DNA of 64,000 nucleotides, taken from Prauserella endophytica (GTDB lineage: Bacteria; Actinomycetota; Actinomycetes; Mycobacteriales; Pseudonocardiaceae). This document shows positions 1-10,085 of the stretch, one piece after another. The stretch is taken from assembly GCF_005146945.1 (NCBI RefSeq), contig NZ_SWMS01000006.1:186001-250000 (forward strand), read 5' to 3'. A model generated the notes under the pieces. The model had not been told where the DNA came from. It did no database searches and saw only the letters and a list, made by a program, of their open reading frames with translations. Position 1 is the first letter of the stretch. Each line of letters begins with the position of its first letter. The position numbers and the translations under genes were made by a program.

Positions 1-38
1 GTGATCACAGCGACCTTCTCCCGCAGTACACCCGGCAT
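1..38 (-). CDS. Short-chain dehydrogenase N-terminus, cut by window edge
   Basis: On the minus strand an ATG at 38 opens a frame reading MPGVLREKVAVIT, the first beta strand of a classical SDR just before the expected TGxxxGIG NAD(P)-binding loop. A ribosome site (GAGGGG) lies about 7 bases upstream of the ATG. Only 12 complete codons are inside the window, so function beyond 'SDR-like' is inference. The gene is divergent from the TetR regulator at 122 and is the natural candidate for its target. An unrelated protein starting with the same motif cannot be excluded. Confidence 0.5.
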   Translation of the reverse strand, partial: MPGVLREKVAVI

Positions 39-63
39 GTCGAACCCCTCAAGTTATGGAATG

Positions 64-95
64 GATCGTCCACAACGTAAGCGTAATGGACGATC
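64..95. promoter_or_regulatory. Inverted repeat, candidate TetR operator
   Basis: GATCGTCCA at 64-72 and TGGACGATC at 87-95 form a perfect 9-bp inverted repeat with a 14-base spacer. It sits in the short divergent region between the SDR start (38) and the TetR start (122), where an autoregulatory operator of a TetR repressor is expected. Binding by the adjacent regulator is inferred from position and symmetry. Confidence 0.55.
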
Positions 96-121
96 GAGTC
101 AAGAATGGGTAGGCTCAGGCC

Positions 122-736
122 ATGCCCAGGCCACGCGCATTCGACGAACAGCAAGTCCTAGCCAGGGCCCGGGAGCAGTTCTGGACGACCGGCTACGCCG
201 GAACGCGGATGGATGACATTGCCCAGGCGACCGGCCTGGGCAAAGGCAGCTTGTACGGCGCCTTCGGAGGGAAGCGCGAGCTGTTCCATCGCGTGTTCGA
301 TGACTGGTGTGCCTCAGTCGTCGAGGTGGCCGAAGGGCAACTGACAGGCGGCCCGGACGCAGAGGCACTGGCCCGGCTGTCGGGATACGTGCGCCTGATG
401 GCTGAAAACGCCGCTTCCGACACCGAACGCCGGGGGTGCCTGGTGGCCAAAGGTGCAGCGGAGTTGGCCCAGCACGATCCGGCGATCGCCGGACGTACGG
501 CCGATACCATGACGAGACTCCTGGCCCTGCTGCGAGCGGAGGTCAGCGCCGCCCAGCGTCATGGCGACATCGATAGGGCCGCAGACCCCGAGCAGTTGGG
601 GGCACTGCTGTTGTCGGTGGTTCGCGGTATCGAGGCGGTAGGCAAGGCCGGTTTGACCCCGGAGACACTGCGGAACATCGCGGACACCGTACTGGCCGTC
701 CTGCCCGCACCCGGGGAAAGGAAGCCTTGCCGCTGA
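122..736 (+). CDS. TetR/AcrR family transcriptional regulator
   Basis: A 204-residue one-component repressor. The N-terminal TetR helix-turn-helix covers about residues 7-54, with the recognition segment GLGKGSLYGAFGGKRELF, followed by an all-helical ligand-binding and dimerisation domain. The motif RRGCLVAKGAAEL around residue 103 is typical of the TetR_C domain found in regulators of SDR or NemA-type redox genes. The start is the ATG at 122; the ribosome site is weak. It is divergent from an SDR-like gene and has a perfect inverted repeat in its promoter region, so autoregulation and control of the SDR are likely. The ligand is unknown. Confidence 0.85.
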   Translation: MPRPRAFDEQQVLARAREQFWTTGYAGTRMDDIAQATGLGKGSLYGAFGGKRELFHRVFDDWCASVVEVAEGQLTGGPDAEALARLSGYVRLMAENAASDTERRGCLVAKGAAELAQHDPAIAGRTADTMTRLLALLRAEVSAAQRHGDIDRAADPEQLGALLLSVVRGIEAVGKAGLTPETLRNIADTVLAVLPAPGERKPCR

Positions 737-853
737 GCGCGACCAGGCCTGCGATAAGCAACTCGGCGCCATCACAAGTACATGATCCGCCGGACAGCGC
801 CTAAGTCGCGCTCCGGCTGGGACGGGAGCCTGGACGCGGAGAGCGCGAGGTGA

Positions 854-1177
854 GAGCTGGACCCTCTGAGCACCCTGACCCCGCTGGACCAGTCCGCTCC
901 GCTGGAGGCGCCGGCCCGCGAGAGCCCGCTGCCGCTGCCGATCGTGGTCGGCGTCGACGGCTCGGCCGCCGCGCTCGCCGCGGTGCGCTGGACGGCGTTC
1001 GAGGCCGCGCGGACCGGCGCCGCCCTGCGCCTGACGCACGTGTGCGACGTGCCGCCGCTCGATCCGCGCGTCGCGCCCGAGCCGGCCGCGGCCCGTGAAC
1101 TGGTGCACGGGGCGCGCTGCCCGGTCGCCGTCGTCCGGCCCCGACGCTGGTCCGATCCATTGTGGACACTTCTCTGA
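854..1177 (+). pseudogene. Universal stress protein remnant with internal deletion
   Basis: The frame carries the UspA N-terminus (IVVGVDGSAAALAAVRW) and the UspA C-terminal signature (ARELVHGARCPVAVVRP) almost back to back. Between them the usual central part, including the GxxG-9x-G(S/T) nucleotide loop, is missing; a Usp domain is about 140 residues, and only about 75-100 are encoded. The frame is open from 854, with GTG at 944 or upstream CTG codons as possible starts and no convincing ribosome site. It lies beside other dormancy-type genes, including an intact tandem Usp at 3061-3972. It may be a decayed copy; a short expressed protein is less likely. Confidence 0.6.
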
Positions 1178-1361
1178 GCGGGCTGCGATTGGGCCAAAGC
1201 GGTGACACAGCGTGTGTCTGTCGCCATTCTCACAACACATTGGTGTGGTCCAGCGGACGATTACGTTGAAACACCAGACCTCGTCCCGGGAATAATGTCG
1301 GTGTCGGATGTTGAACCGGCGACTGACGATGGGGCCGCCGGGCGAAGGGGGTCGGTCACTG

Positions 1362-1946
1362 GTGGCATCATCTGGAAGAACCGCGCGGTTGTGGCGGCGG
1401 CTGTTCGTCGGCCGTAATCCGCTGGCGAGGCCGGGGGACCGCCTCGAGTCGCGGTTGCTCGTGATTCTCCTCCTGCTCGTCCTGTTCTCGATCCCCGTGG
1501 TCGCCTCGCTGGGCAGCGAGACCTACGCGAGCAGGCTCGCGGTTGCCGAGCAGGAGGCGGAGTCCAAACACCGGGCCACGGCGGTGCTGCTGGCCGACGC
1601 GCCCGTGAGCATGACCACGGGCGAGCTGGAGAGCGTTGGGGTCCTCGCGCGCTGGGAACGGCCCGACGGCACCGAGCAGGTCGGCGAGGTGAGCGCCTAC
1701 CGGGGCAGCACGCGCGGCACGGAGGTCCCCGTCTGGCTCGACGACAGCGGCGAGCTGACGAGCCCGCCGATCACCAGGGCCGGTGCGGCCACCGACGCCG
1801 CGAGCGTCGCGATCTCGGCATGGCTCGGCGTCGTCGCCCTGTGCGGGCTGGTGTTCCTCGCCGTGCGCGGCGTGCTCGCGCGGCTGCGCGCGGCGCAGTG
1901 GGCACGCGAATGGGCGCGGGTCGAGCGCGAGTGGAGCCGCCGCTGA
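1362..1946 (+). CDS. Rv1733c-like two-helix membrane protein
   Basis: About 194 residues. A transmembrane helix (LLVILLLLVLFSIPVVASL) lies near the N-terminus and a second (SVAISAWLGVVALCGLVFLAV) near the C-terminus, enclosing a ~100-residue exposed domain with a charged tail. The segment RNPLARPGDRLES before the first helix and the pattern GEV..YRGSTRG..V.VWLD in the loop match the actinobacterial Rv1733c family, whose M. tuberculosis member belongs to the DosR dormancy regulon. GTG at 1362 is preferred because GAAGGGGG precedes it; ATG at 1308 or 1329 would extend the start. Biochemical function is unknown. Its place beside Usp, WS/DGAT and DevSR-like genes supports a dormancy-linked role. 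Confidence 0.7.
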   Translation: MASSGRTARLWRRLFVGRNPLARPGDRLESRLLVILLLLVLFSIPVVASLGSETYASRLAVAEQEAESKHRATAVLLADAPVSMTTGELESVGVLARWERPDGTEQVGEVSAYRGSTRGTEVPVWLDDSGELTSPPITRAGAATDAASVAISAWLGVVALCGLVFLAVRGVLARLRAAQWAREWARVEREWSRR

Positions 1947-2088
1947 CACACCGGCGGTGGTCGAGACCTCTGCCGCCGACCGGGTGAACCCGGCGCCCAC
2001 GCTCCCGGAAACCCCACCGAGCGGATCCGGCCGTCCGCTCGCTCGTTGTCGTGCTAGTGAGCGGACAGCATCCGGGAGGAGGTGGCCC

Positions 2089-3051
2089 GTGCCCGGCAAG
2101 CCCATCCGCCAGCTCATCGCCGCGGTCTCCGTCTTCGCCGTCGTGGGCGCCGCCGTCGCCGCGCTCCTGCTGTTCGGCGACGACGCCCCCACCCGCCCCG
2201 GCGCGCCCCAGCGGGGCTCCTCGGCGGTCACCACGCCCGCGCCCGCCGACCGCGTCCTCGTCGTGAAGATCGACAACGTCGCCGCTGCGCGCCCGCAGAC
2301 CGGGCTCTCCGCCGCCGACGTCGTCTACGTCGAACCGGTCGAGGGCGGCCTGACCCGGCTCGCCGCCGTGTACTCCTCGCGGTTGCCGCGGGTCGTGGGC
2401 CCGGTGCGCAGCGCGCGGGAGACCGACGTCGAGCTGCTCGCCCAGTACGGGCATCCCACGCTGGCCTTCTCCGGCGCCGCACCCGAGATCCTGCCGCTGC
2501 TGCGCCGCGCCTCGATGACCACGGTGACCGAGCGGCGCGTGCCCCGCGCGTACTTCCGGGACGGTGCCCGGCCCAGGCCGCACAACCTCTTCGCGCGGCC
2601 GGACCTGCTGCCGGCGGGCACCGGGCCGGGGCCGCGCCACGTCCTCGACACCGGTCCCGCCCCGGGCGGAGGAACGCCCACCGCGAGCCACGCGGTCGGC
2701 TTCCGGGCCGCCTCCTACGAGTTCCGCTGGGCGCGGCGGGACGCCCGCTGGCACGTGTGGCTCGACGGATCGCCGCTGCTCACGACGGAGGCAGGGCAGG
2801 CGGCCGCCGCGACCGTGGTCGTGCAACGGGTCGCGATCCGCCAGGGCGCCGTCGAGGACGCGGCGGGCTCCGTGTCGCCGGTCGCGCGGACGGTCGGCAC
2901 CGGCCCCGTGACCGTCCTGCGCGACGGCAGGGCCTTCCCGGGCACGTGGTCGCGGCCCTCGGCGGGGGAGGGCACCACGTTCACGACCGCCTCCGGCGAG
3001 CCGCTGCCGCTCGCGGAAGGCCCCGTGTGGATCCTGCTCGTGCCGCGCTGA
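2089..3051 (+). CDS. DUF3048 (YerB-like) membrane-anchored exported protein
   Basis: A 320-residue protein with one N-terminal hydrophobic segment (about residues 8-30, rich in Ala/Val/Leu) and an extracellular DUF3048 domain. Family hallmarks are VVKIDNVAAARPQTGLSAADVVYVEPVEGG in two parts (VVKIDN and RPQTGL..ADVVYVE) and RVVGPVRSARETDVELL. GTG at 2089 is chosen because a strong GGAGGAGG lies 6 bases upstream. DUF3048 proteins are lipoprotein-like exported proteins of unknown biochemical role. No lipobox cysteine is visible here, so it is probably a signal-anchor protein. It is convergent with the Usp gene, with a 9-bp gap. Confidence 0.8.
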   Translation: MPGKPIRQLIAAVSVFAVVGAAVAALLLFGDDAPTRPGAPQRGSSAVTTPAPADRVLVVKIDNVAAARPQTGLSAADVVYVEPVEGGLTRLAAVYSSRLPRVVGPVRSARETDVELLAQYGHPTLAFSGAAPEILPLLRRASMTTVTERRVPRAYFRDGARPRPHNLFARPDLLPAGTGPGPRHVLDTGPAPGGGTPTASHAVGFRAASYEFRWARRDARWHVWLDGSPLLTTEAGQAAAATVVVQRVAIRQGAVEDAAGSVSPVARTVGTGPVTVLRDGRAFPGTWSRPSAGEGTTFTTASGEPLPLAEGPVWILLVPR

Positions 3052-3060
3052 CCGGCGGGT

Positions 3061-3972
3061 TCAGCCCTTCGCGGGACGAGGGCGGGCGATCATCACCGGG
3101 CACTCGGCGTTGTGGATCAGAGCCTGGCTCGTGGATCCGAGCAGCAGGCCGCGGAAACCGCCCCGGCCCCTGCTGCCGACCACCACGAGCTGCGCCCGCC
3201 GGCTCCACTCCAGCAGCTCGTGCCTCGGCCGGTCCTTCACCAGCACCCGCCGCACGCTCACGTCGGGGTAGTGCTCTCGCCAACCCGCGAGCCGCTCGGC
3301 GAGGCGGCGCTCCTCGGCGTCGCGCATCGGCTCCCAGTCGAAGGCCATCCGTGCCTCGCTGAAGACCTCTGTGTCGGCGTCGCTCCACGTGTGCACGGCC
3401 ACCAGCTCCACGCCGCGGAAGCACGCCTCGTCGAACGCATGGCCGATGGCCCGCTCGCTCAGCGGGCTGCCATCGATGCCGACGACCACGGGTCGCTGGT
3501 CGTCCCTGGCGGGCAGCGGCGGACCGTCGCCGCGCACCGACACCACAGGGCAGTGCGCGTGGCTCACCAGCGCCAGCGTGGTGGAGCCGACCAGCAGGCC
3601 GTAGAGCCCGCCGTGCCCCGACGAGCCCAGCACGAGCATGCGCGCCGACTTCGACGCGTGGATCAGTGTGGGAATGGGCGGGTCGGTCTCGAACAGTGTG
3701 TGGACGTCCAGTCCCGGCTCCGCCTCCGCGGCCGTCGCGCGTGCTGTGTGCAGGAACTCCCACCGCTGCCTGCGCAGGTCCTCCCTGAACGCCGCGGGGG
3801 GCGGGATGCTCTCGCCCGCGTAGAGGTCGGGGTAGCCCGCGGCGTGCACGAGGTACAGCGGGACGCGGTGGCGCGCCGCCGCGTCGGCGGCCCACCGCAC
3901 GGCCCGCAGCGCCGCCGACGAGCCGTCGACTCCGGCGACGACGGGGCCGCTGCCCAGCTCGGGGATGCTCAC
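3061..3972 (-). CDS. Tandem universal stress protein (two UspA domains)
   Basis: A 303-residue cytoplasmic protein made of two UspA domains, about residues 9-147 and 160-298. Each begins with a VxGxDGS strand (VVAGVDGSSAALRAVRW; VVVGIDGSPLSERAI) and ends with a GSxGxGG-nine-GS(T) ATP-binding motif (LGSSGHGGLYGLLVGST; VGSRGRGGFRGLLLGST) and a CPV strand. It resembles the double-domain Usp proteins of the mycobacterial DosR regulon (Rv1996/Rv2005c type). Its GTG start overlaps the stop of the upstream WS/DGAT gene (GTGA), so the two are translationally coupled. A role in persistence under hypoxia or starvation is inferred from family and context. Confidence 0.9.
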   Translation of the reverse strand: MSIPELGSGPVVAGVDGSSAALRAVRWAADAAARHRVPLYLVHAAGYPDLYAGESIPPPAAFREDLRRQRWEFLHTARATAAEAEPGLDVHTLFETDPPIPTLIHASKSARMLVLGSSGHGGLYGLLVGSTTLALVSHAHCPVVSVRGDGPPLPARDDQRPVVVGIDGSPLSERAIGHAFDEACFRGVELVAVHTWSDADTEVFSEARMAFDWEPMRDAEERRLAERLAGWREHYPDVSVRRVLVKDRPRHELLEWSRRAQLVVVGSRGRGGFRGLLLGSTSQALIHNAECPVMIARPRPAKG

Positions 3973-5357
3973 GATCGCTCCTTCTCTGCGTCGGCGTGCT
4001 CGGTGGTGGCCGGCGTGGCCGGGGCCCCCGTGCCCGGCCCGCCGGAGAGCGTGGCCAGCTCGTCGCGCAGCGCGTCCATCAGCACCGGCAGGTCGGTGAC
4101 CTGCTCGGGGTCGGTGACCGCCGTGACGGTCAGCCGCCCGCCGTAGGACAGGGCCACGAACGACACCGTCATGTTGCCCTTGACCGTGGAGATCGGGATG
4201 ACCTCCCGGATCGGCGCGCCGAGGAACGACAGCCGCGCCGACGGGCCGCGCAGGTAGGTGATCGACGTCGACAGCACGGTCTGGTGGTCCACGAACCACT
4301 GCAGCAGCTTGAGCCGCGCCAGCAGCCGGAAGACCGGGCTCACGAGCCGGCCCGAGGCGCCGCGGGCGACGCCGACGCGGCGCCGGGTCAGCCACGCGAT
4401 CGAGGTCAGCCGCTCCAGCGTGTCCCCGGCCGCGGGCAGCTCGATCGGTACCGAGAACGCGTGGTTGCCCAGGTGCGCGCCCGCGTCGCGGCCCCGGGTG
4501 GACACCGGCATCGACACGACGAGGTTGTCCACGTGCTCGCCGCGGGCACGCAGCAGCCCGTGCAGCGCGCCGGTCCCCGCGGCGAGCACGGCGTCGTTGA
4601 GCGTCCCGCCGTGCGTCCGCGCGGTGGCCCGCAGCGCCTTGACGTCGGCCCTTGCCACGGCGAAGCGCCGGTTCGGGCTGGTCGGCCGGTTCAGTGACGA
4701 GCGGGGCGCCGACGAGGTCTCCCGCAGCCGCAGTTCCCTCAGCGCGCCTCTCACCCGCCGCGGCACGGCGCCGAGCCCGCGCAGCGCCCGCACACGGTCG
4801 CGCGTGGCGTCGGTGAGCAGCTGCCACCTGCCGGGCGGTCGTCGGGGGAACGCCGGGTCGTCCGGCGCGGGTATGCCGTCGGCGATCCGCGCGAGCGCGG
4901 CGAGCCCGCCGATGCCGTCGGTGAGCACGTGGTGGAGGACGAACACGAGCGCCGCGTCGCCGCCGGCCAGCCCGGTGACGAACGTGGCCGACCAGAGCGG
5001 CCGGTCGCGGGGCAGCCGCTCGGTGACGGCGTCCGTGGCGACGGCGAGCAGTGCCGTGTCGTCACCCGGCTCCGGGCAGTGCACGTGCCGCACGTGGTCG
5101 TCCACGCGGAACCCGGCGTGGTCGGTCCAGTACGGCCTGCCGAACCCCGGTGGGGTGCGCACGAGGCGCTGCCGGAAGCGGCGGACGCCCCGCACCCGCT
5201 CCGCGATGGCCTTGCGCACGGCGTCGACGTCGAGCGCGGCCCCGCCGTCGAGCACCAGGATCCCGGCGATCTGCATGGGTGGTACGCCCAGATCGGACGC
5301 CAGCGTCATGAGGTCGCCCGTCCCCATGCGCTCGACGGTGGCTGTGTTCGGAGTCAT
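3969..5357 (-). CDS. Wax ester synthase/diacylglycerol acyltransferase (WS/DGAT)
   Basis: A 462-residue acyltransferase that would join acyl-CoA to diacylglycerol or fatty alcohol, making storage triacylglycerol or wax ester at the membrane or lipid-body surface. The catalytic HHxxxDG motif is intact (HHVLTDG, residues 142-148). The C-terminal DUF1298 half carries the expected GNHAFSVPIELP and GPSARLSFLGAPI segments. Length matches the family (~450-470). Start is ATG at 5357. It is co-transcribed with the downstream Usp through a 4-bp overlap and is divergent from a nitroreductase; the shared promoter region holds a DevR-like box at 5485-5500. M. tuberculosis tgs1 is DosR-controlled, which supports a similar dormancy lipid role. 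Confidence 0.9.
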   Translation of the reverse strand: MTPNTATVERMGTGDLMTLASDLGVPPMQIAGILVLDGGAALDVDAVRKAIAERVRGVRRFRQRLVRTPPGFGRPYWTDHAGFRVDDHVRHVHCPEPGDDTALLAVATDAVTERLPRDRPLWSATFVTGLAGGDAALVFVLHHVLTDGIGGLAALARIADGIPAPDDPAFPRRPPGRWQLLTDATRDRVRALRGLGAVPRRVRGALRELRLRETSSAPRSSLNRPTSPNRRFAVARADVKALRATARTHGGTLNDAVLAAGTGALHGLLRARGEHVDNLVVSMPVSTRGRDAGAHLGNHAFSVPIELPAAGDTLERLTSIAWLTRRRVGVARGASGRLVSPVFRLLARLKLLQWFVDHQTVLSTSITYLRGPSARLSFLGAPIREVIPISTVKGNMTVSFVALSYGGRLTVTAVTDPEQVTDLPVLMDALRDELATLSGGPGTGAPATPATTEHADAEKERS

Positions 5358-5484
5358 CGTCGCCCTTCGCGCGTGATCTTGCTGGCACTACTACGCACGG
5401 TACGTGTTTCTCGCGCCCGAAGCCCGGCGGCCGCGCGGGCAGGCGGCCGGCCACACCATTGTGGACGGTCACGCGGCGGCCGGT

Positions 5485-5500
5485 AGGGACCTTGTGCCCT
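5485..5500. promoter_or_regulatory. DevR/DosR-like box 1
   Basis: AGGGACCTTGTGCCCT, an imperfect palindrome in the divergent region between the WS/DGAT start (5357) and the nitroreductase start (5593). It aligns with the 16-mers at 8919-8934 and 12907-12922 (shared AGGG[A/C]C-N4-GNCCC, with G at position 11 replaced by T here) and resembles DevR/OsdR-family sites. A weaker relative, AGGGACGCAGCCCCCC, lies at 5559-5574. Assignment to a regulator is inference. Confidence 0.5.
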
Positions 5501-5592
5501 GGTGGCCGGTGACGAGTGCCGCTGCCCTGACGGCCGGGGAAAGCCGATCCTGGTGACCAGGGACGCAGCCCCCCGGCAGAAGGAGCGAGCCG

Positions 5593-6333
5593 ATGACGAC
5601 CGGCCCCCTGCTCACCCGCCCCGCGCTGCACGCGTGGTCGGCCCAGGAGCGCGACGTGCTGGTGCGCGCGGCGATGAACTCCTACCCCTGCGGTGTCGGC
5701 CGCCCGTGGTCACTCGAGGTCCGCGGCGACCGGGCCGAGCTCTCCGAGCGGTTCGGCGCGTCGAGCTGGCACCCCGAGGGCGTGGGCCGCGACCGGGTCA
5801 TCGCCTGCGGCGCGGCCCTTGCCGGTGTGGTGGTGGCCGCGCGGGTGCTGGGCTGGCTTCCCGAGACGGTCCTGCTGGGTGAGCCCGGGCGGCCCGCGCT
5901 GGTCGCCAGGGTCACGGCGCCGGGCAGGCATCGCCCCACCGGCACCGACGTCCGCCGGTTTCGCGCGATCTTCGACCGCACGCGGCACCGGCACGCCGTC
6001 GATCTCGCCGAACTGCCCGAGGAGCCCCTCGCCGAGGTGGTGCGGACCGGCACGATGCCGGGCGTGCGGCTGGTGCCGGTGCGCTCGTTCGCCCCGGCGC
6101 GTCGCAAGCAGACCCTCGAGGCCGGGCTGCTCGTCGTCACCACGTCCGACGGGCGAAGGGACCAGGTGCTCGCCGGTGCCGCCATGCAGGAGGCGTCACT
6201 CGCCGCCCGTGCGCTCGGCTTCACCGCGGCCCCCCAGATCAGCCCGTTTCAGTTCCGGGAGTTCCGGCAGCGGCTGGTCCGCTCGTGCGGGCTGGGCGGC
6301 AGTCCTCAGCTGCTCCTGCGACTGGGTAGGTGA
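5593..6333 (+). CDS. Acg-family nitroreductase-like flavoprotein, short form
   Basis: A 246-residue member of the Acg (Rv2032/Rv3131) nitroreductase-like family, which in mycobacteria is DosR-controlled and appears to store flavin rather than turn over. Visible family segments are the N-terminal helix after WSAQERDVLVRAA, the mid-domain CGAALAGVVVAARVLG and the C-terminal GAAMQEASLAARALGF with GGSPQLLLRLGR at the end. It is about 85 residues shorter than its paralogue at 8991-9974, mainly in the middle, so it may have lost part of the lid or of the second nitroreductase lobe. Start is ATG at 5593, with AGAAGGAG upstream. The adjacent DevR-like boxes suggest hypoxic control. Confidence 0.75.
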   Translation: MTTGPLLTRPALHAWSAQERDVLVRAAMNSYPCGVGRPWSLEVRGDRAELSERFGASSWHPEGVGRDRVIACGAALAGVVVAARVLGWLPETVLLGEPGRPALVARVTAPGRHRPTGTDVRRFRAIFDRTRHRHAVDLAELPEEPLAEVVRTGTMPGVRLVPVRSFAPARRKQTLEAGLLVVTTSDGRRDQVLAGAAMQEASLAARALGFTAAPQISPFQFREFRQRLVRSCGLGGSPQLLLRLGR

Positions 6334-6365
6334 CGATGGTTGAGCAGGCGTGCGGACAGGCATAA

Positions 6366-8168
<1,803 letters not shown>

Positions 8169-8205
8169 GGCCCTGGGCGGCTTTGGTCCTGGGCGGCTGA
8201 GGCGG

Positions 8206-8865
8206 TTACTCCACCTGCGGCTTGGGGCCTGCCGGGCGGCGCAGCTCCGTCGCCAGCACCGCGGCCTGCGTCCTGCGCTGCATGCCGAGCTTGCCGAGCA
8301 GCCGCGACACGTAGTTCTTGACGGTCTTCTCCGCGAGGAACAACCGCTCGGCGATCTCCCGGTTGGTGAGCCCCTCGCCGATCAGGTCGAACACGGCGCG
8401 CTCCTGCTCCGAGAGCGCGGCGACCGGATCGGCGTCGGCGCGCTCCCGCCGGATCCGGCTCATGAGCGCAGCGGTGGTGCGGCTGTCCAGCAGGGAGCCT
8501 CCTGAGCCGACGGTGCGGACCGCCGAGACCAGGTCCGAGCCCAGCACCTGCTTGAGCACGAAACCCGAAGCCCCCGCCATGATCGCGTTGAACAGCGCCT
8601 CGTCGTCGGCGTAGGACGTGAGCATCAGGCAGCGCAGGCCGGGAAACCGCGAGAGCAGCTCGCGGCACAGCTCCACGCCGTTGCCGTCGGGCAGCCGCAC
8701 GTCCAGCACCGCGACGGTGGCTCCGGAGGAGGGAATCCGCGTCAGCGCCTCGCTCACCGAGGCCGCCTCGCCGACGATCTCCATGTCGGACTCGTCGTCG
8801 AGCAGGTCCGCGAGGCCTCGGCGGACGATCTCGTGGTCGTCCACGAGGAAGACTCGGATGGACAT
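8206..8865 (-). CDS. DevR/DosR-like response regulator (NarL family)
   Basis: 219 residues: receiver domain 1-~120 and LuxR/NarL-type DNA-binding domain ~150-210. Acidic residues at positions 9-10, phospho-acceptor Asp55 in [12 protein letters not shown], the switch Thr in LTSY and Lys in VLKQ are all present. The output helix [31 protein letters not shown] is close to mycobacterial DevR (shown here in two known parts: [19 protein letters not shown] and [12 protein letters not shown]). It most likely pairs with the heme kinase at 6432-8168. Its own upstream region, shared with the divergent nitroreductase, contains the palindromic box at 8919-8934, suggesting autoregulation. Confidence 0.9.
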   Translation of the reverse strand: MSIRVFLVDDHEIVRRGLADLLDDESDMEIVGEAASVSEALTRIPSSGATVAVLDVRLPDGNGVELCRELLSRFPGLRCLMLTSYADDEALFNAIMAGASGFVLKQVLGSDLVSAVRTVGSGGSLLDSRTTAALMSRIRRERADADPVAALSEQERAVFDLIGEGLTNREIAERLFLAEKTVKNYVSRLLGKLGMQRRTQAAVLATELRRPAGPKPQVE

Positions 8866-8918
8866 CTCAGCCACCATAGCGCCGATCGCGGCCACGCACA
8901 CCCGCCGCTGTCCGGCCG

Positions 8919-8934
8919 AGGGCCGGAAGGCCCT
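8919..8934. promoter_or_regulatory. DevR/DosR-like box 2
   Basis: AGGGCCGGAAGGCCCT, a palindrome with perfect 6-bp arms. It lies nearly midway between the divergent starts of the DevR-like regulator (8865) and the Acg-family gene (8991), about 55 bp from each. A second inverted repeat (GGAAG-GGA-CTTCC) follows at 8938-8950. The box matches boxes 1 and 3 in layout. Regulation by the adjacent DevR-like protein is inferred. Confidence 0.6.
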
Positions 8935-8990
8935 AGGGGAAGGGACTTCCGGATGGTGCTGACGCGGCGTGATTGCGGGATTCTCAGGGT

Positions 8991-9974
8991 ATGGAGAGCG
9001 CGGCGGCCGAGTGGTCGGCCGGTGAAATCGACGTCCTCGCCAGAGCGGTGGTCCACGCGCCGTCGGTGCACAACATGCAGCCCTGGTCGCTGGAGCTGCC
9101 CGACGGTGAGGCACTGCTGGTCGAGCGCACGGATCTCGCACTGCCGTGCCACGACCCGGCGGGCCGGGACCGGGCGGTCTCCTGCGGCGCCGCGGCCGCC
9201 AACCTCGAGCTCGGCATGCGGGTACTGGGGCGGGCGACCCGGCTCGCGCTGCTGCCCGACCCGGACCGGCCGGACCTGGTCGCGCGGATCACGGCGGGGG
9301 AGGTGCGCCTGCCGAGCGGGATTGACCTGCACCGGTACTCGGCGATCGCGCGCAGGCGCAGTTACCGGCACGCGTTCACCGGGCAGTGCGTGTCGGACTA
9401 CGACCTCGCCGACCTGGTGGCCGCCTCACCGGCCGAGGGCGTCACGGCGCGCCCACTGCGGGGCGCCGCCGAGCTGACCGCCCTGGCCGACGTGCTGGAG
9501 TACGCCGGGGCCGCGGTGCGGCAGGACGACGGCTACCAGCGGGAGCTCGCGCTGTGGACGGCCCGCGACATTGAGCGCGCCGGGGACGGCCTCGCGCTCG
9601 CGGCGGTGGCGTCGACGCTGCCGTGGGCCGGGCTCGTGCGGCCCGGCACGGCGCTGCCCGACCGGGAGACGCTCGCGGCCAGGCTGGGCCGGGAGACCGT
9701 GCTCGTGTTCGTGACCACCGACGACACGCGGCTCGACCACGTGCGCACCGGCGTCGCGATGGAGCAGACCTGGCTCGCCGCGGTGGACATGGGGCTCGCC
9801 GCCGCCGTCCAGACGCAGCCGCTGCACCTGGCGGAAGCCCGTTCGGCGTTGATCGAGAACCTGGGCCTGCCGGGGTACCCGCAACTGCTCATGCGCGTCG
9901 GCCACCCCGCCGTCGCGGTGCCGCGAAGCCCCCGCCGCGCGATCCGGGAACTGCTCGACCGCGACGCGCTGTGA
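8991..9974 (+). CDS. Acg-family nitroreductase-like flavoprotein
   Basis: 327 residues, full length for the Acg/Rv3131 family. The N-terminal [14 protein letters not shown] is the flavin-binding start of the first nitroreductase-like lobe, [16 protein letters not shown] lies in the middle, and the second lobe ends with [19 protein letters not shown] and [12 protein letters not shown]. In mycobacteria these proteins bind FMN tightly and are induced by DosR under hypoxia. The start is the ATG at 8991; the ribosome site (CAGGG) is modest. It is divergent from the DevR-like regulator across a palindromic box, so direct control is plausible. It ends in front of a palindromic repeat that separates it from the convergent second response regulator. 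Confidence 0.85.
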   Translation: MESAAAEWSAGEIDVLARAVVHAPSVHNMQPWSLELPDGEALLVERTDLALPCHDPAGRDRAVSCGAAAANLELGMRVLGRATRLALLPDPDRPDLVARITAGEVRLPSGIDLHRYSAIARRRSYRHAFTGQCVSDYDLADLVAASPAEGVTARPLRGAAELTALADVLEYAGAAVRQDDGYQRELALWTARDIERAGDGLALAAVASTLPWAGLVRPGTALPDRETLAARLGRETVLVFVTTDDTRLDHVRTGVAMEQTWLAAVDMGLAAAVQTQPLHLAEARSALIENLGLPGYPQLLMRVGHPAVAVPRSPRRAIRELLDRDAL

Positions 9975-10002
9975 ACGGAGCCCCACCGCCCGTTGACCGT
10001 CC

Positions 10003-10080
10003 CCCAAGGCCACCTTCGGTGCGTTCAACGCAACAAAGGTGGCCTTGGGTGCGTTCAACGCAACAAAGGTGACCTTGGGG
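10003..10080. repeat. Intergenic nested palindrome element (copy A)
   Basis: CCCAAGGCCACCTT (10003-10016) pairs with AAGGTGGCCTTGGG (10036-10049). A near copy of the right arm, AAAGGTGACCTTGGGG, follows at 10065-10080. The loop contains the palindrome GCGTTCAACGC, which is repeated between the two right arms. The core AAGGCCACCTT is shared with copies at 23825 and 41818. It lies between convergent genes and may act as a bidirectional terminator or a mobile palindromic repeat. Confidence 0.8.
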
Positions 10081-10085
10081 AGCGT

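Noticed and set aside
1-216. Plus-strand open frame at the window start
   Set aside because: It overlaps the TetR gene out of frame and has no recognisable family; the minus strand instead shows an SDR start.
3112-5486. Long plus-strand frames opposite Usp and WS/DGAT
   Set aside because: Arg/His/Pro-rich shadow translations of the real minus-strand genes, with no family match.
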